Notes: generated from the letters alone by a model not told the origin. A stretch of 64,000 nt of DNA from SpSt-333 sp964371615 (GCA_964371615.1 CAYJMS010000001.1:434001-498000), one strand, 5' to 3'. Shown: positions 26,847 through 34,905, counted from the stretch's first letter. Numbers and translations: made by a program.

Positions 26847-27392
26847 TTATTTATTTGCCGAAATAATATTTGTTATTTCGGCAATATCTTTTTCTGTCAA
26901 ACTCCCAACCCACAATTTGGAGATGACATTTTTCTCATTCCTAATCAGTGTTACTGGAATACCTCTAATCTTATTAATGTCCTTATAATACGATGGATCG
27001 TTTGGTGTTGTCATGGGAAACTTTGGATTATATTCATTTATAAAAGAATCAATGTTTTCGTCAGCATCAAGACAAATGCCAATCGATTGATATCCATTGT
27101 ATTTTCTGTTAATAGAGTCAATAGAATTCCAAATGGGAATATTTGTTTTACAAAATGGGCATTTAGTTGTAAATAAAAAAACAATTGTCTGTTTTGTTGT
27201 ATCATAATTGATATCATTACGAATTTGTTCTAGTTCGTTAAAATAAAATACATCCCCCACTTTGCTCATTTCCTCATTGGAAGTTGTATATAGTTTTAAT
27301 TTCTCACTCAGCAAATAAACCTGTAGCGATAATACTAAAACGACAACGTGTAATACTATGCTATACAAATTCTTTTTAATCTGCTCTATCAT
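26847..27392 (-). CDS. Membrane-anchored thioredoxin-like protein (MauD/TlpA type)
   Basis: About 181 residues from ATG 27392, preferred over ATG 27398 because AAAGG is then 8 bases away. An N-terminal transmembrane helix (LYSIVLHVVVLVLSLQVYLL) anchors a periplasmic redoxin domain with the active-site motif CPFC in FLFTTKCPFCKTNIPIWN and the cis-Pro loop RGIPVTLI. It would catalyse thiol-disulfide exchange in the periplasm. With the MauE-like protein upstream and the 8-cysteine peptide 28 bp downstream it forms a likely dedicated oxidative-folding set. AT-rich compared with the chromosome to the right. Confidence 0.85.
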   Translation of the reverse strand: MIEQIKKNLYSIVLHVVVLVLSLQVYLLSEKLKLYTTSNEEMSKVGDVFYFNELEQIRNDINYDTTKQTIVFLFTTKCPFCKTNIPIWNSIDSINRKYNGYQSIGICLDADENIDSFINEYNPKFPMTTPNDPSYYKDINKIRGIPVTLIRNEKNVISKLWVGSLTEKDIAEITNIISANK

Positions 27393-27532
27393 AATCATTC
27401 CTTTTTATTTGATTTATATTATATGGCCCCATACTTACTCATACATGTTTTAGCATTATAACTCGGCTGATTAAAATCATGGCTGGAATTGTTTAATTAC
27501 TCACATAAATGATTCGAATATTTTTATGATGT

Positions 27533-27955
27533 CTATTTATCCATATTATTTGATTTAATTATAATTGCTAAGAAAATCATTATACCAATGTTTCTTAATA
27601 TCGAATATTCAATTCCTAATTCTGGTCCCATACTCCCAAAACAACCACAATCTACATCACCGGGTTGAGCACTATTTGTTAAAAGAATAAAAGTAAAAAT
27701 AGTTATCATTGTTAGAGATATAAAAGCTGATATTTCTATTGTCCGTGGAATTAACAAAGCAATAGCAAGTATTAATTCCATGCAAATCACTAAAATCACC
27801 ACTATGCTAACTAGGTTATCTGGAAGCCAATTCAACGACTCCAGATACCGAATTGTTGGATCTTGATCGATTAATTTGAATGATGCTGATAGAAAGAATA
27901 TCAAGGAAATAATAATACGTAGGATGAAAGGGAATATTGTTTTTAGATTTGACAT
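27533..27955 (-). CDS. MauE/DoxX-like redox-associated membrane protein
   Basis: 140 residues with four transmembrane helices (FILRIIISLIFFLSASFKLI, SIVVILVICMELILAIALLI, ISLTMITIFTFILLT, ILRNIGIMIFLAIIIK). The motif DVDCGCFGSMG between helices 3 and 4 is the hallmark cysteine pair of the MauE family. MauE proteins work with the thioredoxin-like MauD in forming disulfides of a secreted partner. First gene of the leftward operon; 140 bp separate it from the redoxin gene. An 18-bp palindrome lies 228 bp upstream. No clear ribosome-binding site is seen. Confidence 0.85.
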   Translation of the reverse strand: MSNLKTIFPFILRIIISLIFFLSASFKLIDQDPTIRYLESLNWLPDNLVSIVVILVICMELILAIALLIPRTIEISAFISLTMITIFTFILLTNSAQPGDVDCGCFGSMGPELGIEYSILRNIGIMIFLAIIIKSNNMDK

Positions 27956-28182
27956 GTATATATATTTTATGTGAGGAAGTGCAGCGATATTATTTAAGAG
28001 TTGCTTTGGTGTGTTGCTTTTAGGGTTTCATGCTTTACCGACTATAAATTCTCTCAACTCGTTTAAGATTTGTCAGCCATCATACACTATTTTTTGTACA
28101 TTGTTAGCACATACTCCATGTTGTCTACATACGGCATGGATTTTTATTAATTTCATCTTAGCCGAATATATTCTTATTGGCA

Positions 28183-28200
28183 ATACCTGAATTCAGGTAT
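28183..28200. promoter_or_regulatory. 18-bp palindrome, copy C (candidate operator)
   Basis: Third copy of ATACCTGAATTCAGGTAT, flanked by TTGGC on the left and ATTTGGTACAAAATG on the right. It is the only marked regulatory signal upstream of the leftward MauE operon, 228 bp from its start. The 27956-28416 interval otherwise holds no supported gene; the 83-codon plus-strand frame at 28203 has no ribosome-binding site. Confidence 0.6.
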
Positions 28201-28416
28201 ATTTGGTACAAAATGTTTTTTTGAAATCGCGTAATAGTGATGAAAAAAGCCAATATTGTAAAAAACGGTTAAAGACCATGTGGTCTTATTGTTTTTTGTC
28301 ATCGGTATACATATTTGAAGGGAAAAATATGGTGGGGCTTCTTAACTCATTTTTTAAGATTCAATTCAATAATCTTAATGATGTCATCGGGAGAACATTC
28401 AATTTGATTGATTTCG

Positions 28417-28477
28417 GTTGGGAGTACAACAAAATTCCACAATTTTCAAATTGATAAATTGTGGAATTGTTGTTTTA
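28417..28477 (+). repeat. 61-bp direct repeat, right copy (att-like)
   Basis: Identical to 6363-6423: the last bases of a tRNA 3' end (TTGGGAGTA) plus its AT-rich terminator hairpin. Here the T-arm is already diverged (GATTTCGG in place of GATTCCCG), so the exact repeat starts inside the acceptor/T-arm junction, as expected at a recombination crossover. The stretch from 28478 to 28720 holds no supported gene. Confidence 0.8.
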
Positions 28478-28720
28478 TAGCACATTTCTTACAAAAAACA
28501 ATTCCGCAATATTGAAATTCCAAAATCTCTGCGATTCGCAGTCAACGTACTTTATAATTGAGTTTTGGAAAAATACAAATAATCACTTACTAACCGGACC
28601 GCGAATCACATGCACCATCAAAGTTCCTGAAAAATCTGGCTGTAATTTGTGTATGTAACACCATTTGACTTTGTCCTGCATATGTAATACATTAAAAGAG
28701 TAATAAAAGGAGAATGTTCT

Positions 28721-28978
28721 ATGGCACGGACAGCAATGGTGCAGGCACGAATGGAGCCGAATTTAAAACTCAATGCGGAAAAAATATTTTCTGCCGTCGG
28801 TCTCAGTGCGACGGAAGCGATAACGGTATTTTATAAGCAAGTGGAATTAATGCGGGGAATACCGTTTGAAGTGAAGATACCAAATAAAAAAACCCGCGTA
28901 GCGATTGCTGAAGCTCGCAAAGGACGCGGAAAGAACTACGTCTCGGCGAAAGCACTTTTTCACGATCTTTCAAAATAA
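28721..28978 (+). CDS. RelB/DinJ-family antitoxin
   Basis: 85 residues, typical length. The N-terminal ribbon-helix-helix (TAMVQARMEPNLKLNAEKIF ... LSATEAITVFYKQVELMRG) followed by GIPFEVKIPN is the DinJ signature. The antitoxin would bind its own promoter and neutralise the toxin encoded directly downstream, with stop and start sharing one base (TAATG). GGAG lies 8 bases before the ATG. It sits 243 bp outside the right direct repeat. Confidence 0.92.
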   Translation: MARTAMVQARMEPNLKLNAEKIFSAVGLSATEAITVFYKQVELMRGIPFEVKIPNKKTRVAIAEARKGRGKNYVSAKALFHDLSK

Positions 28979-29247
28979 TGCTCCCAATCCGGCGGGTATC
29001 AAAATTTAAATCCGACTATAAGCGATGCGTGAAGCGTGGTTGCGATATGTCGCTGCTTCATAAAATTATTGAATCCCTTGCAGATGGAAAAAAGCTCGAT
29101 CCCCGCCACAAAGACCATCCTTTGCAAGGGGAATTTAATGATTGCAGAGAATGTCATATACAGCCGGATTGGCTTTTAATTTATATGCTCACTCAGACAG
29201 AACTTGTCTTAGTGCGTACGGGATCACACTCGGATTTATTCGAATGA
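28978..29247 (+). CDS. YafQ-type mRNA interferase toxin (RelE superfamily)
   Basis: 89 residues with the YafQ pattern: RRVSKFKSDYKRCVKRGCDM, LDPRHKDHPLQGEFNDCREC, HIQPDWLLIYML and the C-terminal LVRTGSHSDLF. The conserved His pair (HKDHPL), the Asp in QPDW and the terminal SHSDLF are the positions expected for ribosome-dependent mRNA cleavage. It overlaps the antitoxin by one base, the standard arrangement. The toxin appears intact. Confidence 0.92.
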   Translation: MLPIRRVSKFKSDYKRCVKRGCDMSLLHKIIESLADGKKLDPRHKDHPLQGEFNDCRECHIQPDWLLIYMLTQTELVLVRTGSHSDLFE

Positions 29248-29304
29248 TGTCTTTCGTATACCTTTAGTGATATATTTTTAGGCTCTCTATCACTGGTGTA
29301 AATA

Positions 29305-29333
29305 ACAAATCCTGCCCATCGAGCAGGATTTGT
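29305..29333. terminator. Hairpin between convergent genes
   Basis: Perfect 11-bp stem ACAAATCCTGC/GCAGGATTTGT with a 7-base loop, between the toxin gene (plus) and the DUF4097 gene (minus). It lacks a clean T-tract but is placed to end both transcripts. Confidence 0.6.
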
Positions 29334-29363
29334 CGTTTGAAATAAGAATTTATTTAATAATGG

Positions 29364-30752
29364 TCACTTTCTTTGTCGCACCTGAATATCTCCCGATACG
29401 GTTTTAATGTTGATGCTGCCGCTGCCGTTGCCGACTTTTCCGATGGCAATTTCACCCCCTCCGATTTCTTCTGTTTCGACCGGCAAGTTCGTCTTGATCT
29501 TTGCGTAGGATGCCTTCAATCGGACATCGCCTGAAAAATCCGGCAATGATACGGAGACCGGGCCATATTCGTTGATGATGTCGACCTTCATCGGTTTTGT
29601 CATTAATTCGATCTCAACATCGTTGCTTTTGTTGTGAATTTCCACCGCTGAAGCCGAAAGTTCATCGACGCGGATATTTCCGTATTGATTCTTCATGGTA
29701 AAATTGCCGGTGATCTTTTTTCCTTTTAGTGTGGTGCCGTTGCCGTTGACGGTAACATTGCCCGACACATCGGTAACTGACAACTGGGAATATGAATCAT
29801 CGATGGTTACATCGCGTGTTACATCCGAGATCTCTATCCGGCCTGATGTATTCTCGACATAGACGGGCTTTCCCGAACCGGCCACAGTTTCGATAAAGAT
29901 ATTGCTGTACGGTGCCTTAATCGTTGCACCGCCGATGTTTTTCAATCGTACCGTACCGCTATTGGACTCTATCACTGCCGAACCGATCACATTACCGATT
30001 TTTACCGTAGAATAGGGAATAGTAAGTGTTAGATTTCCACCGACAGCTGCTACGTCCATATGGCCGCTGGTACACGTTGTCGTGACATCTTGGGTAATAC
30101 CGTCATACGTCACTGTAGAATAGTTTGCCTGTGCATTCACCGAACCCTTAAAATTATTCACCGTAATTTTTGAGCTTTCTCCGGTCAGGGAAAGATTCCC
30201 GCCGCATTGATCGATGGTTGTCGTGCCGTAATTGTTCTCAATTGTTTGCACGGCAGCGCAGTTCTTCACCGTCAACGTATTCGACGCCCCGGAAAGATTC
30301 AATGTCCCTTTCACTCCGTCAACCGAATATGTTCCGTATCGCATATCCGAAAAAAGGTTGAGATGCGCGGGCACATACATCTCGCCCTTCACGGTCAGAT
30401 GAGAATACGTCGAGGAAAAGAGTGACGAGAAAAATTCTTTGAAGGAAAATGATTCGTTTGAACGGTTCGGTTCCACGAAACGGAGCAGGATCTTATCACC
30501 GGAACGCTCCTCTGTTATATCGAATAACCGGAGAAGTGCTTCTTCTTTTTCTTTGTCGGATACCGTATAATCGATTTTTATACGGATTGAGATCTCGTTT
30601 TTTGCCCAGGTTTTTATGTCGATGGACGATCCGCTATATCCGAGTATTTCCACCGTACGAGCGTCGGCAGCGGGGATATTTTTTGTGATTTCTTTTGTTC
30701 CTGCCGTTAGTAGTGAAACGGCGGTGAGAAGCAGTATTGTCAGGTTTTTCAT
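29364..30752 (-). CDS. DUF4097-type beta-helix protein, secreted
   Basis: 462 residues with a signal peptide (ILLLTAVSLLTAGTK). After a short N-terminal region the chain is a long run of short strands and turns with recurring G-x-x/N-G patterns (VNNFKGSVNAQANYSTVTYD, KITGNFTMKNQYGNIRVDEL) that fit the DUF4097 right-handed beta-helix. Such proteins are common as the last gene of ECF-sigma operons in the FCB group; their function is not established. Its ATG overlaps the stop of the anti-sigma-like gene (ATGA). Ends IQVRQRK. Confidence 0.85.
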   Translation of the reverse strand: MKNLTILLLTAVSLLTAGTKEITKNIPAADARTVEILGYSGSSIDIKTWAKNEISIRIKIDYTVSDKEKEEALLRLFDITEERSGDKILLRFVEPNRSNESFSFKEFFSSLFSSTYSHLTVKGEMYVPAHLNLFSDMRYGTYSVDGVKGTLNLSGASNTLTVKNCAAVQTIENNYGTTTIDQCGGNLSLTGESSKITVNNFKGSVNAQANYSTVTYDGITQDVTTTCTSGHMDVAAVGGNLTLTIPYSTVKIGNVIGSAVIESNSGTVRLKNIGGATIKAPYSNIFIETVAGSGKPVYVENTSGRIEISDVTRDVTIDDSYSQLSVTDVSGNVTVNGNGTTLKGKKITGNFTMKNQYGNIRVDELSASAVEIHNKSNDVEIELMTKPMKVDIINEYGPVSVSLPDFSGDVRLKASYAKIKTNLPVETEEIGGGEIAIGKVGNGSGSINIKTVSGDIQVRQRK

Positions 30753-31255
30753 AATTCTATGTCTCCTTTTTGGATCATTTCTTGCAGCAGTGTCAGTTTC
30801 AAATTGTACAGATTCAGAAGTCGTTGGCGTTTTAATGGGGAGAGGTCATGGGAGTTTAATCCTTCTTTTAATTCGTCGATTGCACCGTTTAAATACGTCA
30901 GCCGTTGCTGTCGTTGAAGCGAGAGATTGTCTTGCACCGATGAGCCGGATGTTTTTTGCACGGAGAAGGCGACACTTTCAAACTCGCGTATGGCTGTTTG
31001 ATACGCCCGGTCCGTTTTGATCTCCGGCGGTTGAGAGCGCTCGGCAAAAAATTTGGTGGTCGAATACATTCCGACAATCGTGAACATCAGAATAAACGAT
31101 GCCGCCATACCGTAGAGAAAGCTTTTCCGGTCAAAAACAAACAGACGTGATCTGTTCGATACAGACAGACGTTGTGATATCCCATTCCAGAGTCGCTGTT
31201 TGGTACCACTTTCGGGGTGGTCTTTTTCCCCATAGAACTTTTTAGGATCGATCAT
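30749..31255 (-). CDS. Putative anti-sigma factor, single-pass
   Basis: 168 residues from ATG 31255, which overlaps the sigma-factor stop as ATGA; a longer frame to 31294 is not needed. A cytoplasmic N-terminal part of about 45 residues is followed by one transmembrane helix (FLYGMAASFILMFTIVGMYS) and a periplasmic helical domain (LQRQQRLTYLNGAIDELKEG ...). No zinc-binding anti-sigma motif is seen. The role is inferred from its place between an ECF sigma factor and a DUF4097 protein; it overlaps the next gene by 4 bp as well. Confidence 0.7.
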   Translation of the reverse strand: MIDPKKFYGEKDHPESGTKQRLWNGISQRLSVSNRSRLFVFDRKSFLYGMAASFILMFTIVGMYSTTKFFAERSQPPEIKTDRAYQTAIREFESVAFSVQKTSGSSVQDNLSLQRQQRLTYLNGAIDELKEGLNSHDLSPLKRQRLLNLYNLKLTLLQEMIQKGDIEL

Positions 31256-31803
31256 AAATCCCTCGTCGTTTCTTTCAGTTGTTTGCGCAGCCACTGTTTT
31301 GTCCTTGCGAGTATCGTTCTCGATGTGCTTTCCCCGAAATGGAGCATCACGGCAATTTCGGCATGCGAATATCCTTCGACTTCGTACAATACAAACACTA
31401 TACGTTTTGTTTCGTCTAATTGTTCAAACAGCGATCGCAGGGTCGCATTCCAGGCCAGCGTTTCTTCCTCGTTTGAACTGACAGCATCATCAACTTCTTC
31501 GGAATCGACAAATGAAATAATCGAATTCCTCCGCGCATCGCTCCTCATCTCATTCAATGCTATCCGGAAGAGCCATGTTTTGAATGTCGACCGGTGATTA
31601 AACGCATCTAGCCCTTCGTAGGCTTTAATGAATGCGCGCTGCACCAAATCCTGCACGTCGCTGTCGCTTTTTCGGAACTGTTTTAGAAAACGGTAGAGGT
31701 AATCGATATGAGCGTCATATAATAATTTATATGCCTGCGAATCGCCGCTCTTTATTTGCCGGATAAGAGCGGATTCTTTATGCTCTACGATTGAGTTGCC
31801 CAT
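31252..31803 (-). CDS. ECF RNA polymerase sigma factor
   Basis: 183 residues with the two ECF domains. Region 2 (YKLLYDAHIDYLYRFLKQF ... DVQDLVQRAFIKAYEGLDAF, TFKTWLFRIALNEMRSDARR) binds core polymerase and the -10 element; region 4 (LDETKRIVFVLYEVEGYSHA then EIAVMLHFGESTSRTILAR) binds -35. First gene of a three-gene operon with overlapping ends (sigma, anti-sigma, DUF4097). The upstream region has a small palindrome CTACAT-CA-ATGTAG at 31836-31849 that could belong to an autoregulated promoter. Confidence 0.95.
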   Translation of the reverse strand: MGNSIVEHKESALIRQIKSGDSQAYKLLYDAHIDYLYRFLKQFRKSDSDVQDLVQRAFIKAYEGLDAFNHRSTFKTWLFRIALNEMRSDARRNSIISFVDSEEVDDAVSSNEEETLAWNATLRSLFEQLDETKRIVFVLYEVEGYSHAEIAVMLHFGESTSRTILARTKQWLRKQLKETTRDL

Positions 31804-31870
31804 TCAATAGATAGATGATTGAGAAGGGGAAAACGCTACATCAATGTAGAAAATAATTTGGAATTGTAAT

Positions 31871-32063
31871 CTAGTGTGCTGTACTGAAAATATTTTGAAT
31901 ACCTCGAACAGAATATTCAGCCCTCACTATTATGCTATCGTCGCAAAGTATTAATAACAACCGTCATTCCCGCATGTTTCTGGCGGGAATCTAATAATAG
32001 ATGCCCGATAACATCAATCGGGCATGACAATTTAGTTAAGGTAATTTTGGTACACCACACTAG
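31871..32063. mobile_element. MITE-like element with terminal inverted repeats
   Basis: About 193 bp bounded by CTAGTGTGCTGTAC (31871-31884) and GTACACCACACTAG (32050-32063), 13 of 14 positions complementary, extending weakly inwards through AAAAT. No coding capacity. The interior holds a second palindromic unit bounded by GTCAT/ATGAC with stems ATTCCCGC/GCGGGAAT (31966-31990) and ATGCCCGAT/ATCGGGCAT (32001-32025). TA at the ends fits IS630/Tc1-type non-autonomous elements. It accounts for most of the gap between the sigma gene and the TPR gene. Confidence 0.55.
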
Positions 32064-32205
32064 CCGGTATTATTTTTATTATGTCATCGAGACAGTGTAT
32101 ACCTCATAATGTCATCATCCATTTGCCGTTAGGGAGGAATAGCCGTACATTTCACAAAGATTGGTATTGTGAAGAATAGTCATATAGTTTAGGGGGAAAT
32201 TATCC

Positions 32206-33768
32206 ATGTTTGCAGTATTAATGCGGGGACGGATGCTGGTGCTATTGAGTTGTTTGGCGCTCCCGGCATCGATAAATGCCCAACCGACCGATTCGTTGAT
32301 ATCGGTCCTGCCCGGTCTTACCGGAAAAGAACGGCTCGATGTTCTCTATATCCTCTCCAACAGGCTGGAAAATACTTCTCCCAAAGATGCGCGGGTGTAC
32401 GGACTCGAAGGAGTCTCACTCGCTCTGCAACTCGGGGATTCTCTTTCGTTAGCGACATTCTACTCTTCGTTGTCATACAGTTCGAGCGAGTTAGGGGATT
32501 TTGAGCAGTCGTTGAAATACGGATATCAGTCCCTCGACGTCAGCACGAGTATCGGCGATCAAAAAAAACAAGCCAGCGCCCACAGCACCCTTGGCATCGC
32601 CTTCGTCTATATCGGTCAATACAGTAAAGCATTGGAGCATCATCTCGAAGCGCTGCGCATCCGCGAAGAACTCGGACTTATTATTCCCACCGCCAACACG
32701 CTCAACAATATCGGCATTGTGTATCATCGCATCGGTCAGTACGACAAAGCGATCGAGCATTACCGGAAAGCGATGGAAAAACACGGCCCGGGATTGCCGG
32801 AGATCGCCCGCGTCCGGCAAATGACCAACATCGGATATTCTGAATTCCGTCGGGGGAATGTTGAAGCGGCGATGCGATATCACTCCGAAGCGAGGGAGAT
32901 TGCCGAGCGGCTGAATTTTCGTGGGTCGCTCGCCTATATCTATTTCAACCTTGGAATAATGCTCTCCGAACAAAAAAAATACCCCGAAGCGCTGGAGTAT
33001 CTGCTTCGTGCGCTGAAGAATTATGAAGAGCTCGGACAGAAGTACGGAACAGTACAATTGTTGAACGCCATCGGTCGGCATTATATGCAAACCGGCAGGA
33101 ACGGTGATGCATTGACGTATCTAAACCGCGCCGTCGCTCTGGCGCGGCAGATCATGGCTCCCGATCAGTTGAAGGAGAGCTACGAGATGCTGTATCGGAT
33201 CAACGACCGGTCGGGCAATCTGGCTCAATCGTACCGGTATTACCGGCTCTTTTCCGAGGCAAAGGATTCGCTGATGAACGCCAACGAATCGAAAAAAATC
33301 GCCGAAATCGCGATCGAACATGTGACGGCGCAAAAACAACGCGAAATCGAAACGTTGAAATCCCAGAAACTGATCGCCGACCTCAATTTAAAACAAGAAG
33401 AGACTCGGACCGACATTCTCTACGGCGGAGTCGCTGTGTCGGTGGCTGTCAGCGCTTTTTTGCTCTTTGGTTACCGGCGCATTCATAAGCACAAGAAACT
33501 CGCCGAAGAGAAAAACAGCGAATTGAACCGCGTCAACGACGAGCTGAAAGTGGTGAATGACGAACTGCAGATGAAGATGGGAGAGATTAAACTCCTCACC
33601 GGATTGTTACCCATTTGTTCCAGCTGTAAAAAAATACGCGATGACAAAGGGGATTGGGAAGTGTTGGAAAAATATATTACCCATCACAGCGAAGCGACAT
33701 TCTCCCACGGCATTTGCCCCGATTGTGTGGAGAAATTATACGGGAATATTCTGAAGAAGAATTACTAA
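32206..33768 (+). CDS. TPR signalling-type protein with C-terminal CxxC module
   Basis: 520 residues: signal peptide (LVLLSCLALPASINAQ), about seven tetratricopeptide repeats (for example AHSTLGIAFVYIGQYSKALE, TLNNIGIVYHRIGQYDKAIE, residues 35-340), a helix, a transmembrane segment (ILYGGVAVSVAVSAFLLFGY), a coiled coil (EEKNSELNRVNDELKVVNDE) and a terminal module CSSCKKIRDDKGDWEVLEKY ... SHGICPDC with two CxxC pairs. That module usually follows kinase or GGDEF proteins; here no catalytic domain is attached, so the protein probably works through a partner. AGGGGG lies 13 bases before ATG 32206. It is a single gene. Confidence 0.88.
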   Translation: MFAVLMRGRMLVLLSCLALPASINAQPTDSLISVLPGLTGKERLDVLYILSNRLENTSPKDARVYGLEGVSLALQLGDSLSLATFYSSLSYSSSELGDFEQSLKYGYQSLDVSTSIGDQKKQASAHSTLGIAFVYIGQYSKALEHHLEALRIREELGLIIPTANTLNNIGIVYHRIGQYDKAIEHYRKAMEKHGPGLPEIARVRQMTNIGYSEFRRGNVEAAMRYHSEAREIAERLNFRGSLAYIYFNLGIMLSEQKKYPEALEYLLRALKNYEELGQKYGTVQLLNAIGRHYMQTGRNGDALTYLNRAVALARQIMAPDQLKESYEMLYRINDRSGNLAQSYRYYRLFSEAKDSLMNANESKKIAEIAIEHVTAQKQREIETLKSQKLIADLNLKQEETRTDILYGGVAVSVAVSAFLLFGYRRIHKHKKLAEEKNSELNRVNDELKVVNDELQMKMGEIKLLTGLLPICSSCKKIRDDKGDWEVLEKYITHHSEATFSHGICPDCVEKLYGNILKKNY

Positions 33769-33796
33769 AACCCATCTCAAAAACGATAAATACAAT

Positions 33797-33894
33797 GTCA
33801 TTGCGAGTCTCGACGATGTTTGTCGAGACGAAGCAATCTGGAAATTGCGGAAAGAATGCTTCGTCGTCCCATAAAACGGGACTCCTCGCAATGA
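33797..33894. repeat. Dispersed palindromic repeat of the GTCATTGCGAG type
   Basis: A 98-bp unit bounded by GTCATTGCGAG and its exact complement CTCGCAATGAC, with nested stems (GTCTCGACGA/TTGTCGAGAC; CGAAGCAATCT; TCCCATAAAACGGGA). Repeats with this consensus are widespread in intergenic regions of many bacterial phyla. It fills the space after the TPR gene. Confidence 0.8.
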
Positions 33895-33954
33895 CCCTTC
33901 ATTTTTGAGATGGCTTCTAAGGAATGAGTAAAAGAATGCAACACAAAGAACGGA

Positions 33955-34899
33955 CTATTTTCCCTCTTCAACAGAGGGGGAACGTTTCATCATCTGCAGG
34001 TAGAGTAATTTTCCGCTCCAAATCGTAAACACAAAGAAGCACAATCCAGCCATCAGATCCACCACATAGTGATACCGCATGTAGATTGTCGAAATAATCA
34101 GCAGCGATCCGACGACAAACAGCCACCAACGGATTTTTGTACCGGTCGTAAATGCGATATACATCGCCACCAGAGTCAATTGAGTATGGCCGCTCGGGAA
34201 TGCATCCCGGTGTACGAACATAAGCGGATCGGTTGTTCCCGCCGGCATCCCGCCCCCGGCGTTGATGATCTCCCGCAGGTACGGTGTCAACAGCAGTCCG
34301 GGCAATTCGATATCGGTCGCAAAAAAGTCGTGCAAATGGAACCGCGGGCCTACCGCCGGAAATAATAGATACCCGATATACGAGAGATAAAATCCGTAGA
34401 CGACGAGAAATGCACCGCGGTGGAAATCACCGAGTTCGCTCCGCCGGTACAATTCAAAGAACAAGGCAATAAAAAAAAGGTAATAGGACGAGTATGCGAT
34501 CTGTAATATTTCGGTAATGACCGGACGGGCAAATTGCGCGATCCATACCGTCGGATCGGTCCCGAAGATCATCCGGTCGATCGCGATCAGCGTCGCGTCA
34601 TAGTCTCTGCCGTGAATCGGATGTGCGATGGAGGAGGCCTGCGTATAGACGACAAGGATGAGAGGAACGAGATACCAATCACGGAATACTCGTATCGCCC
34701 GGTTGCTCCGCTCTTTCTTCGTATCGATATACCCGGCGCTGGAGACGATCAACAGCACGGTGACGATATTTTGCGCTATCAGCATCAGCGCACCGGGTAT
34801 CCGGAACAGGAAGAGCGCTTCCACGGTCGACAGGAAGAACAGAAAGAAGATCGAAATTCTATCCGCCGGAGTAAGCCACAAAGGGATGGTCGTTGTCAT
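33955..34899 (-). CDS. PAP2-superfamily membrane phosphatase/transferase
   Basis: 314 residues with about eight transmembrane helices. The PAP2 active-site motifs are visible: RDAFPSGHTQ (motif C2, with the catalytic His) and RYHYVVDLMAG (motif C3), together with GGGMPAG before them, which resembles the inositolphosphotransferase (Aur1/Ipt1) branch. The enzyme would dephosphorylate or transfer a lipid head group at the membrane; the substrate cannot be told. It follows the mgtE gene in the same direction with a 6-bp gap and may be co-transcribed with rsmA-mgtE. Confidence 0.85.
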   Translation of the reverse strand: MTTTIPLWLTPADRISIFFLFFLSTVEALFLFRIPGALMLIAQNIVTVLLIVSSAGYIDTKKERSNRAIRVFRDWYLVPLILVVYTQASSIAHPIHGRDYDATLIAIDRMIFGTDPTVWIAQFARPVITEILQIAYSSYYLFFIALFFELYRRSELGDFHRGAFLVVYGFYLSYIGYLLFPAVGPRFHLHDFFATDIELPGLLLTPYLREIINAGGGMPAGTTDPLMFVHRDAFPSGHTQLTLVAMYIAFTTGTKIRWWLFVVGSLLIISTIYMRYHYVVDLMAGLCFFVFTIWSGKLLYLQMMKRSPSVEEGK

Positions 34900-34905
34900 G
34901 CCGGC

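Noticed and set aside
28203..28454. 83-codon plus-strand frame between palindrome C and the right direct repeat
   Set aside because: No ribosome-binding site; the 3' part runs through the tRNA-tail repeat, so coding is unlikely.
28461..28658. 65-codon plus-strand frame after the right repeat
   Set aside because: Starts inside the terminator hairpin and resembles no protein.
31963..32028. CRISPR-like repeats from the paired hairpins
   Set aside because: Two different palindromic stems without regular spacers; part of a MITE-like element.
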